A stretch of DNA of 64,000 nucleotides, from positions 3,410,001-3,474,000 of the forward strand of contig JBBELK010000096.1 in the NCBI GenBank assembly GCA_037783545.1, given 5' to 3'. A program made the position numbers and the translations under genes. Of this stretch, positions 35,496 to 47,342 are shown piece by piece. How positions within the stretch are numbered: the first letter of the stretch is position 1; every line of letters starts with the position of its first letter. The notes under the pieces are model-generated. The model did no database searches. It saw only the letters and a program-made list of their open reading frames with translations, and was not told the origin of the DNA. This DNA is from Henricia sp. BOLD:AAB3569. Lineage: Eukaryota > Echinodermata > Asteroidea > Spinulosida > Echinasteridae.

Positions 35496-37810
35496 ATGCA
35501 AAATTTGAAGTTCATCGGAAAATTTCTTGACTTCCAAATTTGCCGACGTTTGGACCACACTTTGACCAAATTCCCGTCCCAAACAAGACTGAGCATGCGC
35601 ACGAGTGATCAGGAGTACACGGACAGCCACGGTCTGCAGAGCAGGCAGGAAGCCCGAGCCCAGTTTTCCCTAAACTGTGAAATTTCTCGGCCATTTCCCG
35701 GCGAAAGTCTGTCAATTTTTCAGGACAAGTGCGGAATATAGACTGTTTGGAGCATGCAAAATTTGAAGTACGTCGGAAAATTTCTTGACTTCCAAATTTG
35801 CCGACGTTTGGACCACACTTTGACCAAATTCCCGTCCCAAATAAGACTGAGCATGCGCACGAGTGATCAGGAGTACACGGACAGCCACGGTCTACAGAGC
35901 AGGCGGGAAGCCCGAGCCCAGTTTTCCCTAAACTCTGAAATTTCTCGGCCATTTCCCGGCGAAAGTTTGTCAATTTTTCAGGACAAGTGCGGAATATAGA
36001 CTGTTTGGAGCATGCAAAATTTGAAGTTCGTCGGAAAATGTCTTGACTTCCAAATTTGCCGACGTTTGGACCACACTTTGACCAAATTCCCCTCCCAAAC
36101 AAGACTGAGCATGCGCACGAGTGATCAGGAGAACACGGACAGCCACGGTCTGCAGAGCAGGCAGGAAGCCCTAGCCCAGTTTTCCCTAAACTCTGAAATT
36201 TCTCGGCCATTTCCCGGCGAAAGTCTGTCAATTTTTCAGGACAAGTGCGGAATATAGACTGTTTAGAGCATGCAAAATTTGAAGTACGTCGGAAAATTCT
36301 TGACTTCCAAATTTGCCGACGTTTGGACCACACTTTGACCAAATTACAGTCCCAAACAAGACTGAGCATGCGCACGAGTGATCAGGAGTACACGGACAGC
36401 CACGGTCTGCAGAGCAGGCAGGAAGCCCGAGCCCAGTTTTCCCCAAACTCTGAAATTTCTCGGCCATTTCCCGGCGAAAGTCTGTCAATTTTTCAGGACA
36501 AGTGCGGAATATAGACTGTTTGGAGCATGCCAATTTTGAAGTTCGTCTGAAAATTTATTGACTTTCAAATTTGCCGACGTTTGGACCACACTTTGACAAA
36601 ATTCCAGTCCCAAACAAGACTGAGCATGCGCACGAGTGATCAGGAGTACACGGACAGCCACGGTCTGCAGAGTAGGCAGGAAGCCCGAGCCCAGTTTTCC
36701 CTAAACTCTGAAATTTCTCGGCCATTTCCCGGCGAAAGTCTGTAAATTATTCAGGACAAGTGCGGAATATAGACTGTTTGGAGCATGCAAAATTTGAAGT
36801 TCATCGGAAAATTTCTTGACTTCCAAATTTGCCGACGTTTGGACCACACTTTGACCAAATTCCTGTCCCAAACAAGACTGAGCATGCGCACGAGTGATCA
36901 GGAGTACACGGACAGCCAAGGTCTGCAGAGCAGGCAGGAAGCCCGAGCACAGTTTTCCCTAAACTGTGAAATTTCTCGGCCATTTCCCGGCGAAAGTCTG
37001 TCAATTTTTCAGGACAAGTGCGGAATATAGACTGTTTGGAGCATGCAAAATTTGAAGTTTGTCGGAAAATTTCTTGACTTCCAAATTTTCCGACGTTTGG
37101 ACCACACTTTGACCAAATTCCCGTCCCAAACAAGACTGAGCATGCGCACGAGTGATCAGGAGTACACGGACAGCCACGGTCTGCAGAGCAGGCAGGAAGC
37201 CCAGTTTTCCCTAAACTCTGAAATTTCTCGGCCATTTCCCGGCGAAAGTTTGTCAATTTTTCAGGACAAGTGCGGAATATAGACTGTTTGGAGCATGCAA
37301 AATTTGAAGTTCATCGGAAAATTTCTTGACTTCCAAATTTGCCGACGTTTGGACCACACTTTGACCAAATTCCCGTCCCAAACAAGACTGAGCATGCGCA
37401 CGAGTGATCAGTAGTACACGGACAGCCACGGTCTGCAGAGCAGGCAGAAAGCCCGAGCCCAGTTTTCCCCAAACTCTGAAATTTCTCGGCCATTTCCCGG
37501 CGAAAGTCTATGAATTTTTCAGGACAAGTGCGGAATATAGACTGTTTGGAGCATGCAAAATTTGAAGTTGGTCGGAAAATTTCTTGACTTCAAAATTTGC
37601 CGACGTTTGGACCACACTTTGACCAAATTCCCCTCCCAAACAAGACTGAGCATGCGCACGAGTGATCAGGAGTACACGGACAGCCACGGTCTGCAGAGCA
37701 GGCAAGAAGCCCGAGCCCAGTTTTCCCTAAACTCTGAAATTTATCGGCCATTTCCCGGCGAAAGTCTGTCAATTTTTCAGGACAAGTGCGGAATATAGAC
37801 TGTTTAGAGC
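35496..37810 (+). repeat. Duplicated block, offset 7733 (left copy)
   Basis: Units at 35496, 35754, 36012, 36270, 36527, 36785, 37043, 37295 and 37553 correspond to 43229, 43487, 43745, 44003, 44260, 44518, 44776, 45028 and 45286, all exactly 7733 bp away. They share the rare GATCAGTAGTAC (near 37410 and 45143). Small differences such as AAATAAGACTG (near 35840) and AAGCCCTAGCCC (near 36170) are private to this copy. Correspondence weakens in the last unit, where AACTCTGAAATTTATC (37553) faces AACTGTGAAATTTCTC (45286). Confidence 0.88.
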
Positions 37811-40130
37811 ATGCAAAATTTGAAGTACGTCGGAAAATTCTTGACTTCCAAATTTGCCGACGTTTGGACCACACTTTGACCAAATTCCAGTCCCAAACAA
37901 GACTGAGCATGCGCACGAGTGATCAGGAGTACACGGACAGCCACGGTCTGCAGAGCAGGCAGGAAGCCCGAGCCCAGTTTTCCCCAAACTCTGAAATTTC
38001 TCGGACATTTCCCGGCGAAAGTCTGTCAATTTTTCAGGACAAGTGCGGAATATAGACTGTTTGGAGCATGCCAATTTTGAAGTTCGTCTGAAAATTTATT
38101 GACTTTCAAATTTGCCGACGTTTGGACCACACTTTGACCAAATTCCCGTCCCAAACAAGACTGAGCATGCGCACGAGTGATCAGGAGTACACGGACAGCC
38201 ATGGTCTGCAGAGCAGGCAGGAAGCCCGAGCCCAGTTTTCCCTAAACTCTGAAATTTCTCGGCCATTTCCCTGCGAAAGTCTGTCAATTTTTCAGGACAA
38301 GTGCGGAATATAGACTGTTTGGAGCATGCAAAATTTGAAGTTCGTCGGAAAATTTATTGACTTCCAAAATTGCCGACGTTTGGACCACACTTTGACCAAA
38401 TTCCCGTCCCAAACAAGACTGAGCATGCGCACGAGTGATCAGGAGTACACAGACAGCCATGGTCTGCAGAGCAGGCAGGAAGCCCGAGCCCAGTTTTCCC
38501 TAAACTCTGAAATTTCTCGGCCATTTCCCGGCGAAAGTCTGTCAATTTTTCAGGACAAGTGCGGAATATAGACTGTTTGGAGCATGCAAAATTTGAAGTC
38601 CGTCGGAAAATTTCTTGACTTCCAAATTTGCCGACGTTTGGACCACACTTTGACAAAATTCCCGTCCCATACAAGACTGAGCATGCGCACGAGTGATCAG
38701 GAGTACACGGACAGCCACGGTCTGCAGAGCAGGTAGGAAGCCCGAGCCCAGTTTTCCCTAAACTCTGAAATTTCTCGGCCATTTCCCTGCGAAAGTCTGT
38801 CAATTTTTCAGGACAAGTGCGGAATATAGACTGTTTGGAGCATGCAAAATTTGAAGTTCGTCGGAAAATTTCTTGACTTCCAAAATTGCCGACGTTTGGA
38901 CCACACTTTGACCAAATTCCCGTCCCATACAAGACTGAGCATGCGCACGAGTGATCAGGAGTACACGGACAGCCACGGTCTGCAGAGCAGGTAGGAAGCC
39001 CGAGCCCAGTTTTCCCTAAACTCTGAAATTTCTCGGCCATTTCCCGGCGAAAGTCTGTCAATTTTCCAGGACAAGTGCGGAATATAGAATGTTTGGAGCA
39101 TGCAACATTTGAAGTTCGTCGGAAAATTTCTTGACTTCCAAATTTTCCGACGTTTGGACCACACTTTGACAAAATTCCCGTCCCAAACAAGACTGAGCAT
39201 GCGCACGAGTGATCAGGAGTACACAGACAGCCATGGTCTGCAGAGCAGGCAGGAAGCCCGAGCCCAGTTTTCCCTAAACTCTGAAATTTCTCGGCCATTT
39301 CCCTGCGAAAGTCTGTCAATTTTTCAGGACAAGTGCGGAATATAGACTGTTTGGAGCATGCAACATTTGAAGTTCGTCGGAAAATTTCTTGACTTCCAAA
39401 TTTTCCGACGTTTGGACCACACTTTGACAAAATTCCCGTCCCAAACAAGACTGAGCATGCGCACGAGTGATCAGGAGTACACAGACAGCCATGGTCTGCA
39501 GAGCAGGCAGGAAGCCCGAGCCCAGTTTTCCCTAAACTCTGAAATTTCTCGGCCATTTCCCTGCGAAAGTCTGTCAATTTTTCAGGACAAGTGCGGAATA
39601 TAGACTGTTTGGAGCATGCAAAATTTGAAGTTCGTCGGAAAATTTCTTGACTTCCAAATTTGCCGACGTTTGGACCACACTTTGACCAAATTTCCGTCCC
39701 AAACAAGACTGAGCATGCGCACGAGTGATCAGGAGTAAACGGACAGCCATGGTCTGCAGAGCAGGCAGGAAGCCCGAGCCCAGTTTTCCCTAAACTCTGA
39801 AATTCCTCGGCCATTTCCCGGCGAAAGTCTGTCAATTTTTCAGGACAAGTGCGGAATATAGACTGTTTGGATCATGCAAAATTTGAAGTCCGTCGGAAAA
39901 TTTTTTGACTTCCAAATTTGCCGACGTTTGGACCACACTTTGACAAATTCCCGTCCCATACAAGACTGAGCATGCGCACGAGTGATCAGGAGTACACGGA
40001 CAGCCACGGTCTGCAGAGCAGGCAGGAAGCCCGAGCCCAGTTTTCCCTAAACTCTGAAATTTCTCGGCCATTTCCCGGCGAAAGTCTGTCAATTTTTCAG
40101 GACAAGTGCGGAATATAGACTGTTTGGAGC
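37811..40130 (+). repeat. Central mosaic, block related to 47.3-50.2 kb
   Basis: Units at 37811, 38068, 38326 and 38584 match 47343, 47600, 47858 and 48116 at offset 9532. Units 39100 and 39358 are two near-identical neighbours with GCAACATTTGAAG and the perfect inverted repeat. Unit 39874 has the marker GTTTGGATCATGC, GAAAATTTTTTGAC and a 1-bp loss (TTTGACAAATTCCC), giving 257 bp. A minus-strand frame is open across 38354-39835, which I regard as a repeat by-product. Confidence 0.85.
39874..40130 (+). repeat. Marker monomer GTTTGGATCATGC (257 bp)
   Basis: This unit combines GGATCATGC (for GGAGCATGC), GAAAATTTTTTGAC and the single-base loss TTTGACAAATTCCC. The same combination recurs at 50180, 59984, 61015 and 62820, spaced 10306, 9804, 1031 and 1805 bp. 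It traces one lineage through several HOR scales on the right side of the array. Confidence 0.9.
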
Positions 40131-43100
40131 ATGCAAAATTTGAAGTACGTCGGAAAATTTCTTGACTTCCAAATTTGCCGACGTTTGGACCACACTTTGA
40201 CCAAATTCCCCTCCGAAACAAGACTGAGCATGCGCACGAGTGATCAGGAGAACACGGACAGCCACGGTCTGCAGAGCAGGCAGGAAGCCCGAGCCCAGTT
40301 TTCCCTAAACTCTGAAATTTATCGGCCATTTCCCGGCGAAAGTCTGTCAATTTTTCAGGACAAGTGCGGAATATAGACTGTTTAGAGCATGCAAAATTTG
40401 AAGTACGTCGGAAAATTCTTGACTTCCAAATTTGCCGACGTTTGGACCACACTTTGACCAAATTACAGTCCCAAACAAGACTGAGCATGCGCACGAGTGA
40501 TCAGGAGTACACGGACAGCCACGGTCTGCAGAGCAGGCAGGAAGCCCGAGCCCAGTTTTCCCCAAACTCTGAAATTTCTCGGCCATTTCCCGGCGAAAGT
40601 CTGTCAATTTTTCAGGACAAGTGCGGAATATAGACTGTTTGGAGCATGCCAATTTTGAAGTTCGTCTGAAAATTTATTGACTTTCAAATTTGCCGACGTT
40701 TGGACCACACTTTGACAAAATTCCAGTCCCAAACAAGACTGAGCATGCGCACGAGTGATCAGGAGTACACGGACAGCCACGGTCTGCAGAGTAGGCAGGA
40801 AGCCCGAGCCCAGTTTTCCCTAAACTCTGAAATTTCTCGGCCATTTCCCAGCGAAAGTCTGTAAATTATTCAGGACAAGTGCGGAATATAGACTGTTTGG
40901 AGCATGCAAAATTTGAAGTTCATCGGAAAATTTCTTGACTTCCAAATTTGCCGACGTTTGGACCACACTTTGACCAAATTCCTGTCCCAAACAAGACTGA
41001 GCATGCGCACGAGTGATCAGGAGTACACGGACAGCCAAGGTCTGCAGAGCAGGCAGGAAGCCCGAGCACAGTTTTTCCTAAACTGTGAAATTTCTCGGCC
41101 ATTTCCCGGCGAAAGTCTGTCAATTTTTCAGGACAAGTGCGGAATATAGACTGTTTGGAGCATGCAAAATTTGAAGTCCGTCGGAAAATTTCTTGACTTC
41201 CAAATTTGCCGACGTTTGGACCACACTTTGACCAAATTCCCGTCCCATACAAGACTGAGCATGCGCACGAGTGATCAGGAGTACACGGACAGCCACGGTC
41301 TGCAGAGCAGGTAGGAAGCCCGAACCCAGTTTTCCCTAAACTCTGAAATTTCTCGGCCATTTCCCGGCGAAAGTCTGTCAATTTTTCAGGACAAGTGCGG
41401 AATATAGACTGTTTGGAGCATGCAAAATTTGAAGTTCGTCGGAAAATTTCTTGACTTCCAAATTTGCCGACGTTTGGACCACACTTTGACCAAATTACAG
41501 TCCCAAACAAGACTGAGCATGCGCACGAGTGATCAGGAGTACACGGACAGCCACGGTCTGCAGAGCAGGCAGGAAGCCCGAGCCCAGTTTTCCCCAAACT
41601 CTGAAATTTCTCGGCCATTTCCCGGCGAAAGTCTGTCAATTTTTCAGGACAAGTGCGGAATATAGACTGTTTGGAGCATGCCAATTTTGAAGTTCGTCTG
41701 AAAATTTATTGACTTTCAAATTTGCCGACGTTTGGACCACACTTTGACAAAATTCCAGTCCCAAACAAGACTGAGCATGCGCACGAGTGATCAGGAGTAC
41801 ACGGACAGCCACGGTCTGCAGAGTAGGCAGGAAGCCCGAGCCCAGTTTTCCCTAAACTCTGAAATTTCTCGGCCATTTCCCGGCGAAAGTCTGTAAATTA
41901 TTCAGGACAAGTGCGGAATATAGACTGTTTGGAGCATGCAAAATTTGAAGTTCATCGGAAAATTTCTTGACTTCCAAATTTGCCGACGTTTGGACCACAC
42001 TTTGACCAAATTCCTGTCCCAAACAAGACTGAGCATGCGCACGAGTGATCAGGAGTACACGGACAGCCAAGAAGGTCTGCAGAGCAGGCAGGAAGCCCGA
42101 GCACAGTTTTCCCTAAACTGTGAAATTTCTCGGCCATTTCCCGGCGAAAGTCTGTCAATTTTTCAGGACAAGTGCGGAATATAGACTGTTTGGAGCATGC
42201 AAAATTTGAAGTCCGTCGGAAAATTTCTTGACTTCCAAATTTGCCGACGTTTGGACCACACTTTGACCAAATTCCCGTCCCATACAAGACTGAGCATGCG
42301 CACGAGTGATCAGGAGTACACGGACAGCCACGGTCTGCAGAGCAGGTAGGAAGCCCGAACCCAGTTTTCCTTAAACTCTGAAATTTCTCGGCCATTTCCC
42401 GGCGAAAGTCTGTCAATTTTTCAGGACAAGTGCGGAATATAGACTGTTTGGAGCATGCAAAATTTGAAGTTCGTCGGAAAATTTCTTGACTTCCAAATTT
42501 TCCGACGTTTGGACCACACTTTGACAAAATTCCCGTCCCAAACAAGACTGAGCATGCGCACGAGTGATCAGGAGTACACGGACAGCCATGGTCTGCAGAG
42601 CAGGCGGGAAGCCCGAGCCCAGTTTTCCCTAAACTCTGAAATTTCTCGGCCATTTCCCTGCGAAAGTCTGTCAATTTTTCAGGACAAGTGCGGAATATAG
42701 ACTGTTTGGAGCATGCAAAATTTGAAGTTCGTCGGAAAATTTCTTGACTTCCAAATTTGCCGACGTTTGGACCACACTTTGACCAAATTCCCGTCCCAAA
42801 CAAGACTGAGCATGCGCACGAGTGATCAGGAGTACACGGACAGCCATGGTCTGCAGAGCAGGCAGGAAGCCCGAGCCCAGTTTTCCCTAAACTCTGAAAT
42901 TTCTCGGCCATATCCCGGCGAAAGTCTGTCAATTTTTCAGGACAAGTGCGGAATATAGACTGTTTGGAGCATGCAAAATTTGAAGTCCGTCGGAAAATTT
43001 CTTGACTTCCAAAATTGCCGACGTTTGGACCACACTTTGACAAAATTCCAGTCCCAAACAAGACTGAGCATGCGCACGAGTGATCAGGAGTACACGGACA

Positions 43101-43228
43101 GCCACGGTCTGCAGAGCAGGCAGGAAGCCCGAGCCCAGTTTTCCCTAAACTCTGAAATTTCTCGGCCATTTCCCGGCGAAAGTCTGTAAATTATTCATGA
43201 CAAGTGCGGAATATAGACTGTTTGGAGC
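40131..43228 (+). repeat. Central mosaic with 1032-bp tetramer step
   Basis: The series 40646, 40904, 41162 is repeated as 41678, 41936, 42197 (offset 1032), sharing GCATGCCAATTTTG, ATTCCTGTCCC, GACAGCCAAGG and GCAGGTAGG. The second copy has a private 3-bp insertion (CCAAGAAGGTCTG near 42070), apparently an AAG duplication, giving a 261-bp unit. Then 42455-42970 follows the order of 34980-35495, and an additional unit at 42971 has no counterpart there. Confidence 0.85.
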
Positions 43229-45543
43229 ATGCAAAATTTGAAGTTCATCGGAAAATTTCTTGACTTCCAAATTTGCCGACATTTGGACCACACTTTGACC
43301 AAATTCCCGTCCCAAACAAGACTGAGCATGCGCACGAGTGATCAGGAGTACACGGACAGCCACGGTCTGCAGAGCAGGCAGGAAGCCCGAGCCCAGTTTT
43401 CCCTAAACTGTGAAATTTCTCGGCCATTTCCCGGCGAAAGTCTGTCAATTTTTCAGGACAAGTGCGGAATATAGACTGTTTGGAGCATGCAAAATTTGAA
43501 GTACGTCGGAAAATTTCTTGACTTCCAAATTTGCCGACGTTTGGACCACACTTTGACCAAATTCCCGTCCCAAACAAGACTGAGCATGCGCACGAGTGAT
43601 CAGGAGTACACGGACAGCCACGGTCTACAGAGCAGGCGGGAAGCCCGAGCCCAGTTTTCCCTAAACTCTGAAATTTCTCGGCCATTTCCCGGCGAAAGTT
43701 TGTCAATTTTTCAGGACAAGTGCGGAATATAGACTGTTTGGAGCATGCAAAATTTGAAGTTCGTCGGAAAATGTCTTGACTTCCAAATTTGCCGACGTTT
43801 GGACCACACTTTGACCAAATTCCCCTCCCAAACAAGACTGAGCATGCGCACGAGTGATCAGGAGAACACGGACAGCCACGGTCTGCAGAGCAGGCAGGAA
43901 GCCCGAGCCCAGTTTTCCCTAAACTCTGAAATTTCTCGGCCATTTCCCGGCGAAAGTCTGTCAATTTTTCAGGACAAGTGCGGAATATAGACTGTTTAGA
44001 GCATGCAAAATTTGAAGTACGTCGGAAAATTCTTGACTTCCAAATTTGCCGACGTTTGGACCACACTTTGACCAAATTACAGTCCCAAACAAGACTGAGC
44101 ATGCGCACGAGTGATCAGGAGTACACGGACAGCCACGGTCTGCAGAGCAGGCAGGAAGCCCGAGCCCAGTTTTCCCCAAACTCTGAAATTTCTCGGCCAT
44201 TTCCCGGCGAAAGTCTGTCAATTTTTCAGGACAAGTGCGGAATATAGACTGTTTGGAGCATGCCAATTTTGAAGTTCGTCTGAAAATTTATTGACTTTCA
44301 AATTTGCCGACGTTTGGACCACACTTTGACAAAATTCCAGTCCCAAACAAGACTGAGCATGCGCACGAGTGATCAGGAGTACACGGACAGCCACGGTCTT
44401 CAGAGTAGGCAGGAAGCCCGAGCCCAGTTTTCCCTAAACTCTGAAATTTCTCGGCCATTTCCCGGCGAAAGTCTGTAAATTATTCAGGACAAGTGCGGAA
44501 TATAGACTGTTTGGAGCATGCAAAATTTGAAGTTCATCGGAAAATTTCTTGACTTCCAAATTTGCCGACGTTTGGACCACACTTTGACCAAATTCCTGTC
44601 CCAAACAAGACTGAGCATGCGCACGAGTGATCAGGAGTACACGGACAGCCAAGGTCTGCAGAGCAGGCAGGAAGCCCGAGCACAGTTTTCCCTAAACTGT
44701 GAAATTTCTCGGCCATTTCCCGGCGAAAGTCTGTCAATTTTTCAGGACAAGTGCGGAATATAGACTGTTTGGAGCATGCAAAATTTGAAGTTTGTCGGAA
44801 AATTTCTTGACTTCCAAATTTTCCGACGTTTGGACCACACTTTGACCAAATTCCCGTCCCAAACAAGACTGAGCATGCGCACGAGTGATCAGGAGTACAC
44901 GGACAGCCACGGTCTGCAGAGCAGGCAGGAAGCCCAGTTTTCCCTAAACTCTGAAATTTCTCGGCCATTTCCCGGCGAAAGTTTGTCAATTTTTCAGGAC
45001 AAGTGCGGAATATAGACTGTTTGGAGCATGCAAAATTTGAAGTTCATCGGAAAATTTCTTGACTTCCAAATTTGCCGACGTTTGGACCACACTTTGACCA
45101 AATTCCCGTCCCAAACAAGACTGAGCATGCGCACGAGTGATCAGTAGTACACGGACAGCCACGGTCTGCAGAGCAGGCAGAAAGCCCGAGCCCAGTTTTC
45201 CCCAAACTCTGAAATTTCTCGGCCATTTCCCGGCGAAAGTCTATGAATTTTTCAGGACAAGTGCGGAATATAGACTGTTTGGAGCATGCAAAATTTGAAG
45301 TTGGTCGGAAAATTTCTTGACTTCAAAATTTGCCGACGTTTGGACCACACTTTGACCAAATTCCCCTCCCAAACAAGACTGAGCATGCGCACGAGTGATC
45401 AGGAGTACACGGACAGCCACGGTCTGCAGAGCAGGCAGGAAGCCCGAGCCCAGTTTTCCCTAAACTGTGAAATTTCTCGGCCATTTCCCGGCGAAAGTCT
45501 GTCAATTTTTCAGGACAAGTGCGGAATATAGACTGTTTGGAGC
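43229..45543 (+). repeat. Duplicated block, offset 7733 (right copy); HOR 2057-bp copy
   Basis: This is the partner of 35496-37810. Units 43487-45543 form a 2057-bp, eight-unit HOR copy that is followed directly by a shortened second copy (45544-47342). The 45286 unit has AACTGTGAAATTTC where its 7733-bp partner has AACTCTGAAATTTATC, so the last unit has been recombined. Confidence 0.87.
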
Positions 45544-47342
45544 ATGCAAAATTTGAAGTACGTCGGAAAATTTCTTGACTTCCAAATTTGCCGACGTTTG
45601 GACCACACTTTGACCAAATTCCCGTCCCAAACAAGACTGAGCATGCGCACGAGTGATCAGGAGTACACGGACAGCCACGGTCTACAGAGCAGGCGGGAAG
45701 CCCGAGCCCAGTTTTCCCTAAACTCTGAAATTTCTCGGCCATTTCCCGGCGAAAGTTTGTCAATTTTTCAGGACAAGTGCGGAATATAGACTGTTTGGAG
45801 CATGCAAAATTTGAAGTTCGTCGGAAAATGTCTTGACTTCCAAATTTGCCGACGTTTGGACCACACTTTGACCAAATTCCCCTCCCAAACAAGACTGAGC
45901 ATGCGCACGAGTGATCAGGAGAACACGGACAGCCACGGTCTGCAGAGCAGGCAGGAAGCCCGAGCCCAGTTTTCTCTAAACTCTGAAATTTCTCGGCCAT
46001 TTCCCGGCGAAAGTCTGTCAATTTTTCAGGACAAGTGCGGAATATAGACTGTTTAGAGCATGCAAAATTTGAAGTACGTCGGAAAATTCTTGACTTCCAA
46101 ATTTGCCGACGTTTGGACCACACTTTGACCAAATTACAGTCCCAAACAAGACTGAGCATGCGCACGAGTGATCAGGAGTACACGGACAGCCACGGTCTGC
46201 AGAGCAGGCAGGAAGCCCGAGCCCAGTTTTCCCCAAACTCTGAAATTTCTCGGCCATTTCCCGGCGAAAGTCTGTCAATTTTTCAGGACAAGTGCGGAAT
46301 ATAGACTGTTTGGAGCATGCCAATTTTGAAGTTCGTCTGAAAATTTATTGACTTTCAAATTTGCCGACGTTTGGACCACACTTTGACAAAATTCCAGTCC
46401 CAAACAAGACTGAGCATGCGCACGAGTGATCAGGAGTACACGGACAGCCAAGGTCTGCAGAGCAGGCAGGAAGCCCGAGCACAGTTTTCCCTAAACTGTG
46501 AAATTTCTCGGCCATTTCCCGGCGAAAGTCTGTCAATTTTTCAGGACAAGTGCGGAATATAGACTGTTTGGAGCATGCAAAATTTGAAGTTTGTCGGAAA
46601 ATTTCTTGACTTCCAAATTTTCCGACGTTTGGACCACACTTTGACCAAATTCCCGTCCCAAACAAGACTGAGCATGCGCACGAGTGATCAGGAGTACACG
46701 GACAGCCACGGTCTGCAGAGCAGGCAGGAAGCCCAGTTTTCCCTAAACTCTGAAATTTCTCGGCCATTTCCCGGCGAAAGTTTGTCAATTTTTCAGGACA
46801 AGTGCGGAATATAGACTGTTTGGAGCATGCAAAATTTGAAGTTCATCGGAAAATTTCTTGACTTCCAAATTTGCCGACGTTTGGACCACACTTTGACCAA
46901 ATTCCCGTCCCAAACAAGACTGAGCATGCGCACGAGTGATCAGTAGTACACGGACAGCCACGGTCTGCAGAGCAGGCAGAAAGCCCGAGCCCAGTTTTCC
47001 CCAAACTCTGAAATTTCTCGGCCATTTCCCGGCGAAAGTCTATGAATTTTTCAGGACAAGTGCGGAATATAGACTGTTTGGAGCATGCAAAATTTGAAGT
47101 TGGTCGGAAAATTTCTTGACTTCAAAATTTGCCGACGTTTGGACCACACTTTGACCAAATTCCCCTCCCAAACAAGACTGAGCATGCGCACGAGTGATCA
47201 GGAGTACACGGACAGCCACGGTCTGCAGAGCAGGCAGGAAGCCCGAGCCCAGTTTTCCCTAAACTCTGAAATTTCTCGGCCATTTCCCGGCGAAAGTCTG
47301 TCAATTTTTCAGGACAAGTGCGGAATATAGACTGTTTAGAGC
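45544..47342 (+). repeat. HOR 1799-bp copy (one unit shorter than 2057 bp)
   Basis: The first units align to 43487-44517 at offset 2057 and the later ones to 44776-45543 at offset 1799. The 258-bp difference is explained by the hybrid unit at 46317, which fuses the equivalents of 44260 and 44518. The rare GATCAGTAGTAC is present here too (near 46942). Confidence 0.88.
46317..46574 (+). repeat. Hybrid monomer from one-unit unequal exchange
   Basis: The 5' half (GCATGCCAATTTTG, CTGAAAATTTATTGACTTTC, GACAAAATTCCAGTCCC) is that of unit 44260. The 3' half (GACAGCCAAGGTCTGC, GAGCACAG, AACTGTGAAA) is that of unit 44518. The exchange point lies between CCAGTCCCAAACAAG and GACAGCCA. The surrounding HOR copy is exactly 258 bp shorter, as expected for a misaligned exchange that removes one monomer. 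Confidence 0.87.
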
